DNA from: Elymus sibiricus
Lineage: Eukaryota; Streptophyta; Magnoliopsida; Poales; Poaceae
Reading direction: 5' to 3'
NCBI GenBank assembly: GCA_039707655.1
Contig: CM077676.1
Coordinates: 239,462,866-239,526,865 of the forward strand
Length of the DNA: 64,000 nucleotides
Position numbers and translations under genes: made by a program. Positions 1-9,458 of the stretch are shown here, piece by piece (positions within the stretch are counted from its first letter, which is position 1; every line of letters starts with the position of its first letter). The notes below the pieces were generated by a model, which saw only the letters and a list, made by a program, of their open reading frames with translations, was not told the origin of the DNA and searched no databases.

Positions 1-1192
1 TGGTGGTCGGCGTGGCCGTTATGCGGTCGGTGAGCTGCGGATGAGCCCCGGCCGTTGGCCATTAAGGTGAGGGGGGCCCAACAGAGATGTGGCAGGGTGG
101 GCTTCGTCGGGCGGCGCTGGACGGCGGCTGGCCGGTGCTAGCAGCCAAGGGAGAATGTCGGCGATGCTCAGGGTGGACGGAGTTATCCATCGGAGGACTA
201 GGACGAGCGAGGGCGGCAGCAGGGGCGCGCCAACAGCTCGATGCTAGTGGCTGCAACGCGGGTGCCTTGGCCGTGCCCAGTGCATGCACACAGTGCGTTC
301 GGTAGAATGCTAGGGCATCCTAGGGTGCTCCAAATGAGCTGATTTTTGGTAGGGTGGTGCTGACAAGGCTGACAACTATAATGGACATGCTGGTGTTGGC
401 TCGAAATGCTAGTGTTAAATGTAGTTTAAAGAGGTGCCAATTTCTGTCATGCTCACCAGGTGTTTGACGAAATGCATGGGCTATCTAGTGAACTTCGTTG
501 GAAGTGAGATTTGGCAGGATGGTGTCTCTTTAGATGATGAAGAGGATGGCAGGGTTGGTTTGACCAAAAGAAAAACTTGCAAGTGCAAGTTTTACTGAAT
601 TTCAGTTCTGGATCAGAATTTGAGGAATTTATTTGGAGGTCTTCCAGAATGCAATTGGAGTTGATCTACTGGACTTAAGGGTTTGGTTGGAAGGACTGTA
701 AGATGGAATAATTTCAGAATTATTGGAGCAAGTAAAATTAGGGTTGTAGTTATAACCTAGGAATGGGACAGAATTGAAAAGGGGATGTTGTGCTTAAAAT
801 TTCCAAAAGGCCAAGTTGGGTTTTTCTATAAAGGTGAACTATAGGCATCACATGACCCCTCATAATTTTTGTGGAATTTTAAAAGAATTATTTAAAATAG
901 TTGTAGGGCAATAGAAGCATTTCAATTATTAAAAATGCTATTAAAATGATTATCTTGGCCAAAATTGTATTATGAAAATAATTCCTACTTTTATTAAAAT
1001 ATAACTGAAATGATTTAAGAGAGCTACCAAAGCCCATAATATTTTGCAAAAATTTCTATATGGAGGGAAGAATTTTGGAAAACAGAAAACAGCGAAGACT
1101 CTGATTTTATAAAAGACCTAATATGAATCAAAATTTTATTTCTGGCCAAATTTTACTTAATAAAAATTTGGTTAAAATTTTGGGGTGTTACA
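1..1192 (-). repeat. 3' LTR of the left long-LTR element, partial
   Basis: This matches 7921-9112 of the right LTR with scattered substitutions. Because the element is on the minus strand, the part visible here is the U3 end, read from 1192 downwards. The LTR's own promoter and R-U5 lie beyond the left edge. The first 300 bases are GC-rich and the rest AT-rich. Short frames at 62-305 in both directions are unsupported and are not called. Confidence 0.9.
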
Positions 1193-1210
1193 AACTCTAC
1201 CCCCCTTAAG
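1193..1210 (-). other. Polypurine tract of the left element
   Basis: Read on the minus strand this is CTTAAGGGGGGTAGAGTT, directly before the LTR start TGTAACACCCC. Position and composition fit the primer for plus-strand DNA synthesis and fix the orientation of the element. Bases 1211-1730 beyond it hold no supported gene, only a CT-rich stretch near 1485-1530. Confidence 0.75.
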
Positions 1211-1731
1211 AAAATCTCGTCCTCGAGGTTTGTTAAGGTGGTTATTAAAATTAAACCCACCTTTCCGAGGAGATTTTTCTGAACTAATTATTTTAATAAC
1301 CTAATTAAGCAAAGTTGATGTGGGGCTACTGATAATTGGTGCAGCTACAGCGAGGTACTAGTGCTGTGTTTCTATTGTTTCGCGAAATTTGGAAAAAGTA
1401 AAATTTCTAATTCCAAATTTCGCTTGCCGTACTCTAGTGCACAGTGCTCTCTCCGGCTGACAGGTGGACCCAGGGCCCACTGTCAGCCTCTTCTTCTTCC
1501 TCTCTCTCTCTCGCGTGCTCTCCCGCACTTCCTCCTCCTGTGGCATCTAGCGCGTAGGGCATCTAGGGACTGTACTGCGGTAGTGCGCGGCGTGCTTGTC
1601 GCCGGCGCAGCGTGCACTCACCTCGCGAGCCAGCACGCTGTCGGCACTGCTCGTGGATTCACCTCTGAACACCGGCGATCGAGCGACGAGCGGCGCTGGT
1701 GGACTTCGCTCACCGTGCACCGAGCTCGAGC

Positions 1732-1739
1732 TATAAAAA
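1732..1739 (+). promoter_or_regulatory. TATA box of the plus-strand cargo gene
   Basis: TATAAAAA follows a GC-rich stretch and precedes a CT-rich leader (about 1750-1815), a common plant promoter arrangement. The start codon of the small membrane protein is about 100 bases downstream. A possible 3' splice site (TTTGCAG at 1811-1817) lies between. Confidence 0.55.
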
Positions 1740-1837
1740 TGATCGCGGTTTTTCTTCCTTCTATCTCACACCTCACCTCACCTCTTCCTTCTCTTCTCCT
1801 TCCCCTTCTGTTTGCAGGAGATCGAGATGAGGCATCA

Positions 1838-1999
1838 ATGGAGGACGTGGGTTCGGAGCTGATCACGATCCTCCTGGTTGGTCTGCTGGCGGAGTTGGTT
1901 GGCTTCTCGCTGCTGCTGTGTGCGATGATCCTCGATGATCGCCGTGATGCCGCAGCTCGAGTGGTGGCTCTCCGAGGCGGCGGTGATCATGGGGACTAG
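1838..1999 (+). CDS. Small single-pass membrane protein, unknown function
   Basis: The frame gives 53 residues. An acidic N-terminus (MEDVGSE) is followed by a hydrophobic segment at about residues 8-31, rich in Leu, Val and Ile and long enough to span a membrane. The tail is charged (DDRRD), then Gly-rich. The frame stays open upstream, but the earlier in-frame ATG overlaps the TATA box, so ATG 1838 is preferred. A 12-codon upstream frame starts at 1826 and overlaps this start out of frame, which would lower translation. The gene lies on the strand opposite to the element's own transcript and converges on the two paralogous genes. I know of no family for it. A chance frame cannot be excluded at this length, but promoter, leader, hydrophobic segment and poly(A) signal fit together. 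Confidence 0.5.
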   Translation: MEDVGSELITILLVGLLAELVGFSLLLCAMILDDRRDAAARVVALRGGGDHGD

Positions 2000-2054
2000 G
2001 CATCAGTGTCGGGTATGAGTGAGTGCTAGTGCGTTCTGTAGCAGGCTCCGTAGA

Positions 2055-2060
2055 AATAAA
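2055..2060 (+). terminator. Poly(A) signal AATAAA after the small membrane-protein gene
   Basis: AATAAA lies 56 bases after the stop codon of the small membrane-protein gene, as expected for its 3' end. The region 2061-2425, between the two convergent transcription units, holds no supported gene. Confidence 0.45.
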
Positions 2061-2425
2061 AACCCATGAGTTTTTCTTCGGAAAAACTGTGGTGTGGTGA
2101 GAGTGATCTAGTAGTGGTTAATTTGGTGCTAAGTGTGTGTGTGTGCTTTCTGCATTTAGTGCATGTGGTAGAATCAGTGTGATTGTGAGCCGGGTGTTGT
2201 GGCGGCACGCGAATTAAACCTATGTTGAAAACTCTGGTGATAATGGTCCTTATGAAATTTAATCCCCTAAGTGCAGATGAACTAAATGCAGATTATCACA
2301 ATCAAATATTTGCAGACAAACTGCAATCATATTAATGCATTTATGACATATGCCCTAAAATACATCGCAAAGATTGCATCATGAAAATAAGTGCTAAACA
2401 CAGCAACAACCCTACTCGTGACCGT

Positions 2426-3010
2426 CTACGGCTCGATGGTAAGATCTACAGGGTCTTGCGGAAGAGTTCCTGGTGCTGGAGCACATTCTTCTTCCTCTTC
2501 TTCCGGAGGAAGTGGAGGAAGCGGACGAAGAACGCGTCCCTCCTGAGTTGGCAGAGGTGGTCCGCCAATGGTGATCCGGGGATTTAGAACAACAAGATAA
2601 TGGAGATATTCCATTAGTTGCTGAGTGAAACGCTCCTGGGCCATCACATACTGAATGAGATAGACCAGAGCTGGATCTCTTTCTATACGTTCACAGCGGA
2701 ACATAGCTTCTGCTCCAAAAGCTGCGTGGCTCGGGAAATAGCAATATTCCCTTTCACTGGCACAGGGTACCGCAAATAGAAGACGGGTAACTGCTTCGTA
2801 AGCAGCAGCCTCGATGGCCATGCCCAAGGTTGGCATGGATCTCCCGATGAAGACAACATACGGAGGGCCTTGGTTCAAATCCGTTGGTGGGATTTGCACA
2901 AATGCCCAGTATTTCGAGCAATCAGAGGTGATCCTCATCTTGTACAAAATCTTAACAAAATTACCAGGGCTTGCATCGGGGGTTCTCAGGTAGACTCCGG
3001 GGTGCGACAT
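2426..3010 (-). CDS. Cargo gene B: protein of unknown function, paralogue of cargo gene A
   Basis: The frame is open well upstream (to 3235), but a TATA box at 3080-3085 places the likely start at ATG 3010, giving 194 residues. Residues about 20-80 show the pattern KYWAFVQI, then VFIGRS, then AIEAAAYEAVTRL. Residues 90-94 read CYFPS and 112-126 DPALVYLIQYVMAQE. All of these align with the same blocks in cargo gene A in the same order, so the two are diverged duplicates. The C-terminus is Pro-rich with a run of six Glu near residues 170-175. The block ending in an AA-x-EAV helix recalls the end of a double-stranded-RNA-binding domain, but the basic residues of that motif are missing. No gag, protease or polymerase motif is visible. 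Function unknown. Confidence 0.7.
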   Translation of the reverse strand: MSHPGVYLRTPDASPGNFVKILYKMRITSDCSKYWAFVQIPPTDLNQGPPYVVFIGRSMPTLGMAIEAAAYEAVTRLLFAVPCASEREYCYFPSHAAFGAEAMFRCERIERDPALVYLIQYVMAQERFTQQLMEYLHYLVVLNPRITIGGPPLPTQEGRVLRPLPPLPPEEEEEECAPAPGTLPQDPVDLTIEP

Positions 3011-3079
3011 GGAGGGATGAATGGGAAAGAAACAGTGCTCAAGGTTGATGGTTGCTGGTGTGGTTTGCGGATATGGCCT

Positions 3080-3085
3080 CTTATA
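3080..3085 (-). promoter_or_regulatory. TATA box of cargo gene B
   Basis: The minus strand reads CTATAAGAGGCC, with the TATA about 75 bases before the chosen ATG at 3010. Cargo gene A has a similar box (CCTATAAAGG) about 70 bases before its ATG. The matching spacing supports both boxes. The stretch 3100-3404, between the genes, holds no other supported feature. Confidence 0.5.
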
Positions 3086-3404
3086 GAATGCCTGGGTTAG
3101 GAAACATGAGGCGGCGCCAGTACGACTTGTGTATTGGCTCCGGCGTGGGGTTTTCTGAGTTAAAATTTCAGACTTCACTTCCCAAAAGGAAAGTGACGTA
3201 TTACCGTGCGTGTCGGTTAGGGGTTCGGCAGTCACGTCTAGAATTTACTCTGCCACCTCCTGCCAACAATATACGCTAGATCACGCATACTACTATTAAG
3301 ATGATGACACACAGGTGGTTTACAAACTTACCATGCCATACAACTACTACTACAAAAATACAGAAAAACCGGGCCACTAAGGCTCTACAACAATTCTGGT
3401 GGAC

Positions 3405-4202
3405 TCAGTCCACCTCATTGACGTCTAGCCGGGCGTGTCTTGTGGTTGTCGAGGCCTCTCCGTGTGCTTCGGTGTCGGAGTTGGCCGGGGTCAGATGGGG
3501 AGCTACAGGGCTGGGGTAGCGGTGATGCCCTTCGCGGGGTGTTGAGGTCACCGTCTCGTTGGAGTAGGTCTCCAAGAGACGACGGAATTCCCTGGGGGAG
3601 GCGAAGGCATTGCCCGGGTAGATAACAGGGGCACACATTGGGGTCTCAACTGGTCTCCCAAGAAGCACTATCGGGGTGTCGGTGGCGGGTTCAGCTTCAC
3701 TTCTCACCGGGGTCAGGAGAGCGAGCATCCTGCGGGTCGCAATCAGGTCAAGGGTGACCTGATCGAATAGTGCCTCTTGCGCTCTCAGGTAGCGCACCAG
3801 ATGCACTAGGGCAGGATCCGTCTCATGGTCTCCGTTGGCGACTTGGGTCGGGCTACCATAGCCTTCACGACTAGGGTAGTAGTAGAAGGGGCAGATGTTA
3901 ACTCTCGGCGACATATGCCAGAATTGAACTACAGCCTCTCGGGCTGCAAGTTGGATGGCTTGGTGCTCGTCGAAGGTCGTCCTCCCGGTGAACCGGTAGG
4001 GGCATTCTGATGTGGTGCCCCTCCCGTAGATGTGCACCGTGGCCCAGAAGTGATGGACGGCATCACTCGTGTGCTCCTGGTACACAACATACTCAGGCGG
4101 CTCTTCGATGCCGAAAGCACGACGGGTGAGATTGGCGAGCATGACCACAAAGTCACCAAGCTCGGTTGCGGTGGTCTCGTTGCGAACGAAAGAGCCAGTC
4201 AT
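3405..4202 (-). CDS. Cargo gene A: protein of unknown function, paralogue of cargo gene B
   Basis: ATG 4202 gives 265 residues. An ATG at 4337 is in frame but lies upstream of the TATA box. Residues 36-95 run from PPEYVVY through HFWATVHIYG and FTGRTTFDEH to AIQLAAREAVVQF. The order of strands and the final AA-x-EAV helix resemble a double-stranded-RNA-binding domain without its basic KKxAK patch. Residues 107-111 read YYYPS and 129-143 DPALVHLVRYLRAQE; both blocks recur in cargo gene B. Residues after about 160 are rich in Pro, Thr and Ser and probably disordered. The frame is unbroken and codon use looks coding, so it was under selection recently. The protein could be a replacement structural protein, an RNA-binding factor or a captured host domain; the sequence does not decide. 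Confidence 0.75.
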   Translation of the reverse strand: MTGSFVRNETTATELGDFVVMLANLTRRAFGIEEPPEYVVYQEHTSDAVHHFWATVHIYGRGTTSECPYRFTGRTTFDEHQAIQLAAREAVVQFWHMSPRVNICPFYYYPSREGYGSPTQVANGDHETDPALVHLVRYLRAQEALFDQVTLDLIATRRMLALLTPVRSEAEPATDTPIVLLGRPVETPMCAPVIYPGNAFASPREFRRLLETYSNETVTSTPREGHHRYPSPVAPHLTPANSDTEAHGEASTTTRHARLDVNEVD

Positions 4203-4266
4203 CTTGGTGATTGGATATCGAACTGAGAGTGAGGCTGTGACGTGCTGAGTTAGGAGCAAGGCTTCC

Positions 4267-4272
4267 TTTATA
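4267..4272 (-). promoter_or_regulatory. TATA box of cargo gene A
   Basis: The minus strand reads CCTATAAAGG, about 70 bases upstream of ATG 4202 and inside the interior rather than the LTR. The gene therefore seems to have its own promoter. Bases 4275-4510, between this box and the primer-binding site, hold no supported gene. Confidence 0.55.
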
Positions 4273-4510
4273 GGCCAGCAGAGTCTTCCATCGCACGCTA
4301 ATGAATGGGACAACTCAGGTGTCGGCCACAGGCACACAGCCTATGGGCAGGGCTGATAGGTTGGGCACCGACTGTCAAAAGATGTCGGCTGGCCACTGTG
4401 TAGGTTTATCTGATGAAGTGAGCTTGGCTACGGACATGAAAAGATTTGGAAGGTGTGGAAACCTAGGGATAATGACCAGGCTAAGATAGGATTAGCCAGT
4501 GGTCAGCCTG

Positions 4511-4522
4511 GCATTGATACCA
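4511..4522 (-). other. Primer-binding site (tRNA-iMet type) of the left element
   Basis: The minus strand reads TGGTATCAATGC. This differs at two positions from TGGTATCAGAGC, the usual site complementary to initiator-Met tRNA, which is present unchanged in the two LARDs in this window. It starts 4 bases inside the LTR end CACGACA and so sets the 5' LTR boundary at 4527. Confidence 0.7.
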
Positions 4523-5100
4523 AGACTGTCGTGGCTGGAATTCCGGGGCACGATATCGCAGAAATTAACCCCCCATGTCGTCACTAGCCCCAGGATTACT
4601 GTTACTGGTGGACACGTCCTTGTTATAGATTACCAAGCAATTACAAGAATTGGATACAAGACCATAAAGGTCTAATGATACAATAACGATTTTTAGAGAC
4701 GGGTGACGGAAGCGACTCATGGTTCTCCAACGCCGATGGGGCTCCATTCCCACAGGAACAGCTGACCCGGATAATTCCTATCCCGCGTGGCTACTATCCT
4801 AGGCTCCTCATGGACGTCGTTGTGGTACTCCTCGTTGAAATCCTGACCTGGCAAATTAAATAGCCAGGGACAAGCCAGTCAGTACGTTTGAATGTACTCG
4901 CAAGCAGTATGAACAAAAGATATACTGAATGCATATGCTCATGATGGACTAAATTATATGCATATGCTGACCGAAACTAAAGCATGGTATGATTAATATT
5001 AAAATGGTGCAGAACGATAAATATTTCATGTTAGTAGTAAATCAAGGAAATAAAATGTGACATCGGGCGTTGGACCGCCCGAGGAAATTCCAAGAAAAAT

Positions 5101-5296
5101 GCCAAACAGGTGTCTAAATGCGACGCCTCGAGAGGTCTTGAAAAGAAATGCCAAACGGGTGTCTGAAAGCGACGCCTCGAGAGGTCTTGAAAAGAAATGC
5201 CAAACGGGTGTTTGAAAGCGACGCCTCCAGAGGTCATGAAAAGAAATGCCAAACGGGTGTCTGAATGCGACGCCTCGGGAGGTCTTGAAAAGAAAT
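5101..5296. repeat. Minisatellite, four 49-bp units
   Basis: Units begin GCCAAAC at 5101, 5150, 5199 and 5248, each followed by GGTGTCTGAA..GCGACGCCTC and ending CTTGAAAAGAAAT, with a few substitutions. They are direct tandem units without unique spacers, inside the R-U5 part of the LTR. Confidence 0.9.
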
Positions 5297-5657
5297 GAGT
5301 ATCCAGGTGGACTAGCCATCCCAAGTGATACCCAGGAAAAAAAAACCGAGTATCCAGGTGGACTAGCCATCCCAAGTGATACCCAGAAAAGAAAATAAAA
5401 TCGAGTATCCAGGTGGACTAGCCATCCCAAGTGATACCCAGAAAAGAAAATAAAACCGAGTATCCCGGTGGACTAGCCATCCCAACTGATACTCAGAAAA
5501 GAAAATAAAACCGAGTATCCAAGTGGATTAGCCATCCCATGTGATAGCCAGAAAACAAAATAAAACCGAGTATCCCGGTGGACTAGCCATCCCAAGTGAT
5601 ACCCAGAAAAGAAAATAAAACCGAGTATCCAGGTGGACTAGCCATCCCAAGTGATAC
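5297..5657. repeat. Minisatellite, seven units of about 55 bp
   Basis: Units begin GAGTATCC at 5297, 5348, 5403, 5458, 5513, 5568 and 5623. They contain GTGGACTAGCCATCCCAAG and end in an A-rich linker. The first unit is shorter (51 bp) and the last is cut. It abuts the 49-bp array but shares no sequence with it, apart from an A-rich AAAAGAAA junction. Confidence 0.9.
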
Positions 5658-7817
5658 TAAGTGATTTCACTTAGAAGAAAAGGTTAGTCCACAATAATAC
5701 TCATGTTAACAATAATATTCATGATAGCAATAATATTCATGACAGCATCAGTAATGGCAATAATTATCCTGCAAAAATGAATCATGATCAATTTAATTAC
5801 TTCCTCCGGAGACCGACACTAATACCGACACTTGACCAACCCAGACTGTAGTCTTTAACCGCGGACACGGCTATTCGAATAGATATAACTCTGCAGAGGG
5901 TGTACTCTTTACCCACAAGTAAAGGATTTCATTAGTCAATACCGAGAGACTGACTAATTCCCATAACGGTCTTTGGGTTAAAAACACACCTAACCAGCAC
6001 ACACCAGATTAACTTTTTGGATGCCAGGAATCACCCAAAGCATCGTTCAAGAAAAACTCTAAGACGGGGAGACCATCGTCTCGAATAGCATGGGATCACT
6101 ATTAATACGCGCGGATTACAAGGGGTGTCCCCCTCTCGGCCCAGCCGGATACACCCATGCCCCCTGACCCAATGACTGGCATTATAACCGGTACCTGGAA
6201 ATCTTCATCGCGGCCTCTCTGTACGGTGTGTGCAGGGAAAGGGGTTAACATCTTACTGAACCATACCCTACCTGTGGCAGGGACAAGTGGTAGCACGAAT
6301 CAAGTATGGGGGTTACCGGAACAAGACTCGATCTACGGTCAGCTCTGGAGGTTTGAGTTTTCCTGCAGTAATTAGCACAATATATTTCCTTGGTAATACC
6401 CAACAGGGTCACCATCTGGCATGTCCCAACATGCCCTCACTGATCATTCTCGTCACCACGAGATTTCAGTCTCACGGTCACTTTTCTCGTGACTGATTCT
6501 TTCCTGCTGATTAGTTCGGACCAACATAGGCATATGTGATAGGTCAAAATAACCATACTTTTCATACTTCATGTTTAAGCAAAGATAAAATATTATCAAG
6601 GGATCATGCATGCAATAATAGCAATATGCAAATTTTATTTGAATTCAACATATTCATGATCCAATTAATCTTGCAAACAAACAACTATGCATTCAACATT
6701 TCAAGTGTTCCAGATACTTGCCTTGGGCACGCAGAAAGATTGGGGTGCACTCCAAAACTTTGAAAATTTTATCTTCCCTCCATTTCCTATTTTCAAAAAT
6801 ATTGCAATTACCACATAAAGCCAAAACAATGCTTAAAAGTTGTCTGGAAAATTTTGAAATAAATACTAAAATAAACTAGATGAAAAATGATGAATTTCAG
6901 AAAAAAAATCAAATTATTTGGAGTTCATATGATTTTCCTAGAGAATTTCTAACTGGAATAAATAAATAAAAAGGCTATTTAATGGATCCACCAAAAACTA
7001 AGCTTAGGAAAAATGTTCACCCTAGCTGGATTAATAGAGCATGATTTTAGGAGTATGTTGTAATTTGAATCATCAAATTTGGATGTGAAAATGATTGCTG
7101 TGGAATTATTTGAAATCTACTGGAAAAGAAAAAATAGAAATGAGCAGAAGTGCGCCCTGAGCGTTGTTTAGTCGCCTGGCGTAACTCGGCCGAGCCCAGT
7201 CGCTCAGCCGTGCGGAAGACTCGCCGACGTCGAAGACGTATTCGGGAAATACGTTTCCCGTGCACGAAAATGGTTTCTGGAGAAGCCCGTATCCACTTAG
7301 CCGGCGCAGGTGTGACTTCCAGTCACTGACTGTGGGTCCGCGGGCCCACCAGTCAGGTTTGACTGGTCTTCGTCGTCATCGCGCGGGAACAGAGGAGGAC
7401 GCGGCTGTCGGCGGCGATTGCCGGCGAACGACGGCGACCCACGACGAGCTGAGTACCCCTGCCTGATCAGGAGATCAAGGCGATCCTCTGGGTACCCTTC
7501 TCGGCCTCCGGCGTGGATGGAGTCCCCGGCGGCGAGCTCTCCCGAGAAGCTCCGGCGGCGACGAATTGGGGCTTTCGCCCATGATGGATCCCGAGCAGAA
7601 TTGAGTGTATGAATGACTTCGCGGGGTTGAGAGGAAGCGTCTGGTGGAGAAAGTGGAGGGGGAAAGGCTCGGGTTGCATGGGAATCGACCAAAACGTGGC
7701 GGTTGGCGTGGTTGTCGGAGGTGAGGAAGACAGCCACCTCCGATCGCTCTGCTGCTTGGGATGGCTTCCAGGGGAGTGTGGAGAGTTGACAAGGAGCGGG
7801 GCGAGCTCTGGTGTCCA

Positions 7818-7823
7818 TTTATA
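7818..7823 (-). promoter_or_regulatory. Candidate LTR promoter TATA box of the left element
   Basis: The minus strand reads CTTATAAATGG at the downstream edge of the GC-rich block. Transcription of the element would then start near 7790, about 1.3 kb into the LTR, leaving over 3 kb of R-U5 in the transcript leader. Confidence 0.5.
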
Positions 7824-9112
7824 AGTGGGGTAAGGCGGTTCCGTGGCTTCCCGAAGAAGACACAATGGCGGCGGCCATTGATGGCACCGCTAAGGTCGGT
7901 GAGGGTGTCGGTGGTGGTCGGGGTGGCCGTTACGCGGTCGGTGAGCCGCGGATGAGCCCCGGTCGTTGGCCATTAAGGCGAGGGGTCCCCAACAGAGATA
8001 TGGCAGGGTGGGCTTCGTCGGGCGGCGCTGGACGGTAGCTGGCCGGCGCTGGCCGGCGCTAGCGGCCAAGGGAGAATGTCGGCGAGGCTCTGGGTGGACG
8101 TAGTGATCCAACGGAGGACTAGGACAAGCGATGTCGGCAGAGGGGCGCGGCTACAGCTCGAGGCCAGTGGCTGCAACGCGGGCGCCCTGGCCGCGCCCAG
8201 TGCATGCACACAGTGCGTTCGATAGAATGCTAGGGCATCCTTGGGTGCTCCAAATGAGCTTATTTTTGGTAGGGTGGTGCTGACAAGGCTGACAAGTATA
8301 ATGGACATGCTGGTGTTGGCTCGAAGAGCTAGTGTTAAATGTAGTTTAAAGAGGTGCCAATTTCTGTCATGCTCACCAGGTGTTTGACGAAATGCAAGGG
8401 CTATCTAGTGAACTTTGTTGGAAGTGAGATTTGACAGGATGGTGTCTCTTTAGATGATAAAGAGGATGGCAGGGTTGGTTTGACCAATAGAAAAACTTGC
8501 AAGTGCAAGTTTTACTGAATTTCAGTTCTGGACCAGATTTTGAGGAATTTATTTGGAGGTCTTCCAGAATGCAATTGGAGTGGATCTTCTGGACTTAAGG
8601 GTTTGGTTGGAAGGACTATAGGATGGAATAATTTCAGAATTATTGGAGCAAGTAAAATTAGGGTTGTAGTTATAACCTAGGAATGGGACAGAATTGAAAA
8701 GGGGATGTTATGCTCAAAATTTCCAAAAGGCCAAGTTGGGTTTTTGTATAAAGGTGAACTATAGGCATCACATGACCCCTCATAATTTTTGTGGAATTTT
8801 AAAAGAAGTATTTAAAATAGTGGTAGTGCAACAGAAGCATTTTAATTATTAAAAATGCTATTAAAATGATTATCTTGGCCCAAATTTTATTATGAAAATA
8901 ATTCCTACTGTTATTAAAATATAACTGAAATGATTTAAGAGAGCTACCAAAGCCCATAATATTTTGCAAAAATTTCTATATGGAGGGAAGAATTTTGGAA
9001 AACAGAAAACAGCGAAGACTCTAATTTTATAAAAGACCTAATATGAATCAAAATTTTATTTCTGGCCAAATTTTACTTAATAAAAATGTGGTTAAAATTT
9101 TGGGGTGTTACA

Positions 9113-9458
9113 GAAGCCCTATTACTTTATTTCATTGTCCACTTTTTTTTTATCTTTTACAAATCTATTTACTTTTTTTTACACACTGCCGTTTTGTACA
9201 ACAGTTTAAGCTCATGAGAATTGGGAACCATTTTTTTTACGCCCCAATTTATACTCGTGCGGACGTGGAGTATATATATTTTTTTTTTTTTGGGTGCCCC
9301 AGTTTAGACTCGTGAGGGTATGGAGTACGCTTGATGATTTTTTTTTATTTTTTTTTGCATCACAGTTTATACTCGTAAGTCGTTGGAGTAACTTTGCCCC
9401 TTTTTATATATCACACAGTTTAGACTCATGAGGTTTTGGAGTATCATTTTGTTTTTAC
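9113..9458 (-). repeat. 3' untranslated region of the Tat element with degenerate tandem repeats
   Basis: Copies of a core like AGTTTAGACTCATGAGG followed by TTGGAGTA recur near 9203, 9246, 9300, 9364 and 9416, spaced about 45-65 bases and separated by T-rich runs. Variable tandem repeats after integrase are a known habit of Tat-lineage elements. No gene is present. Confidence 0.65.

Larger units (their letters stand above)
1..9112 (-). mobile_element. Left long-LTR retroelement without gag or pol, carrying three cargo genes (left end outside window)
   Basis: Bases 1-1192 repeat 7921-9112 almost exactly, and both copies end in GGTGTTACA. Just inside the left copy is a purine tract when read on the minus strand. 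At 4511-4522 a tRNA-iMet-type primer-binding site lies just inside the other repeat. The element is therefore in minus orientation with LTRs starting TGTAACACCCC and ending CACGACA. The right LTR is about 4.6 kb and the interior (1193-4526) 3.3 kb. I see no gag, protease, RT or integrase, so it would need proteins in trans. The interior holds two paralogous minus-strand genes and one plus-strand gene. Bases 9113-9117 (GAAGC) should be one copy of the target duplication; the other lies outside the window. It sits in the 3' untranslated region of the Tat element. I do not recognise the family. Confidence 0.85.
4527..9112 (-). repeat. 5' LTR of the left long-LTR element, 4586 bp
   Basis: On the minus strand it starts TGTAACACCCC at 9112 and ends CACGACA at 4527. 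The outer 1.2 kb repeats the left LTR. Read 5' to 3' it has AT-rich U3 sequence (9112 to about 8300), a GC-rich block (about 8290 to 7150) with a TATA box near 7820, then over 3 kb of R-U5 that includes two minisatellites. Long frames in the GC-rich block (for example 7297-7818) overlap in several frames and resemble no protein, so I treat them as chance. Bases 5660-7150 and 4527-5090 show no gene or other repeat. Confidence 0.85.

Noticed and set aside
1361..1837. Upstream part of a 212-codon plus-strand frame
   Set aside because: It lies before the TATA box, has no domain and overlaps promoter-like and CT-rich sequence. Only the last 53 codons are kept.
5101..5657. Regular repeats resembling a CRISPR array
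   Set aside because: The units are contiguous without unique spacers, lie in a eukaryotic LTR and have no cas genes nearby.
7297..7818. Overlapping long frames in the GC-rich LTR block
   Set aside because: Several frames are open together because of base composition, the proteins are low-complexity, and the region is LTR.
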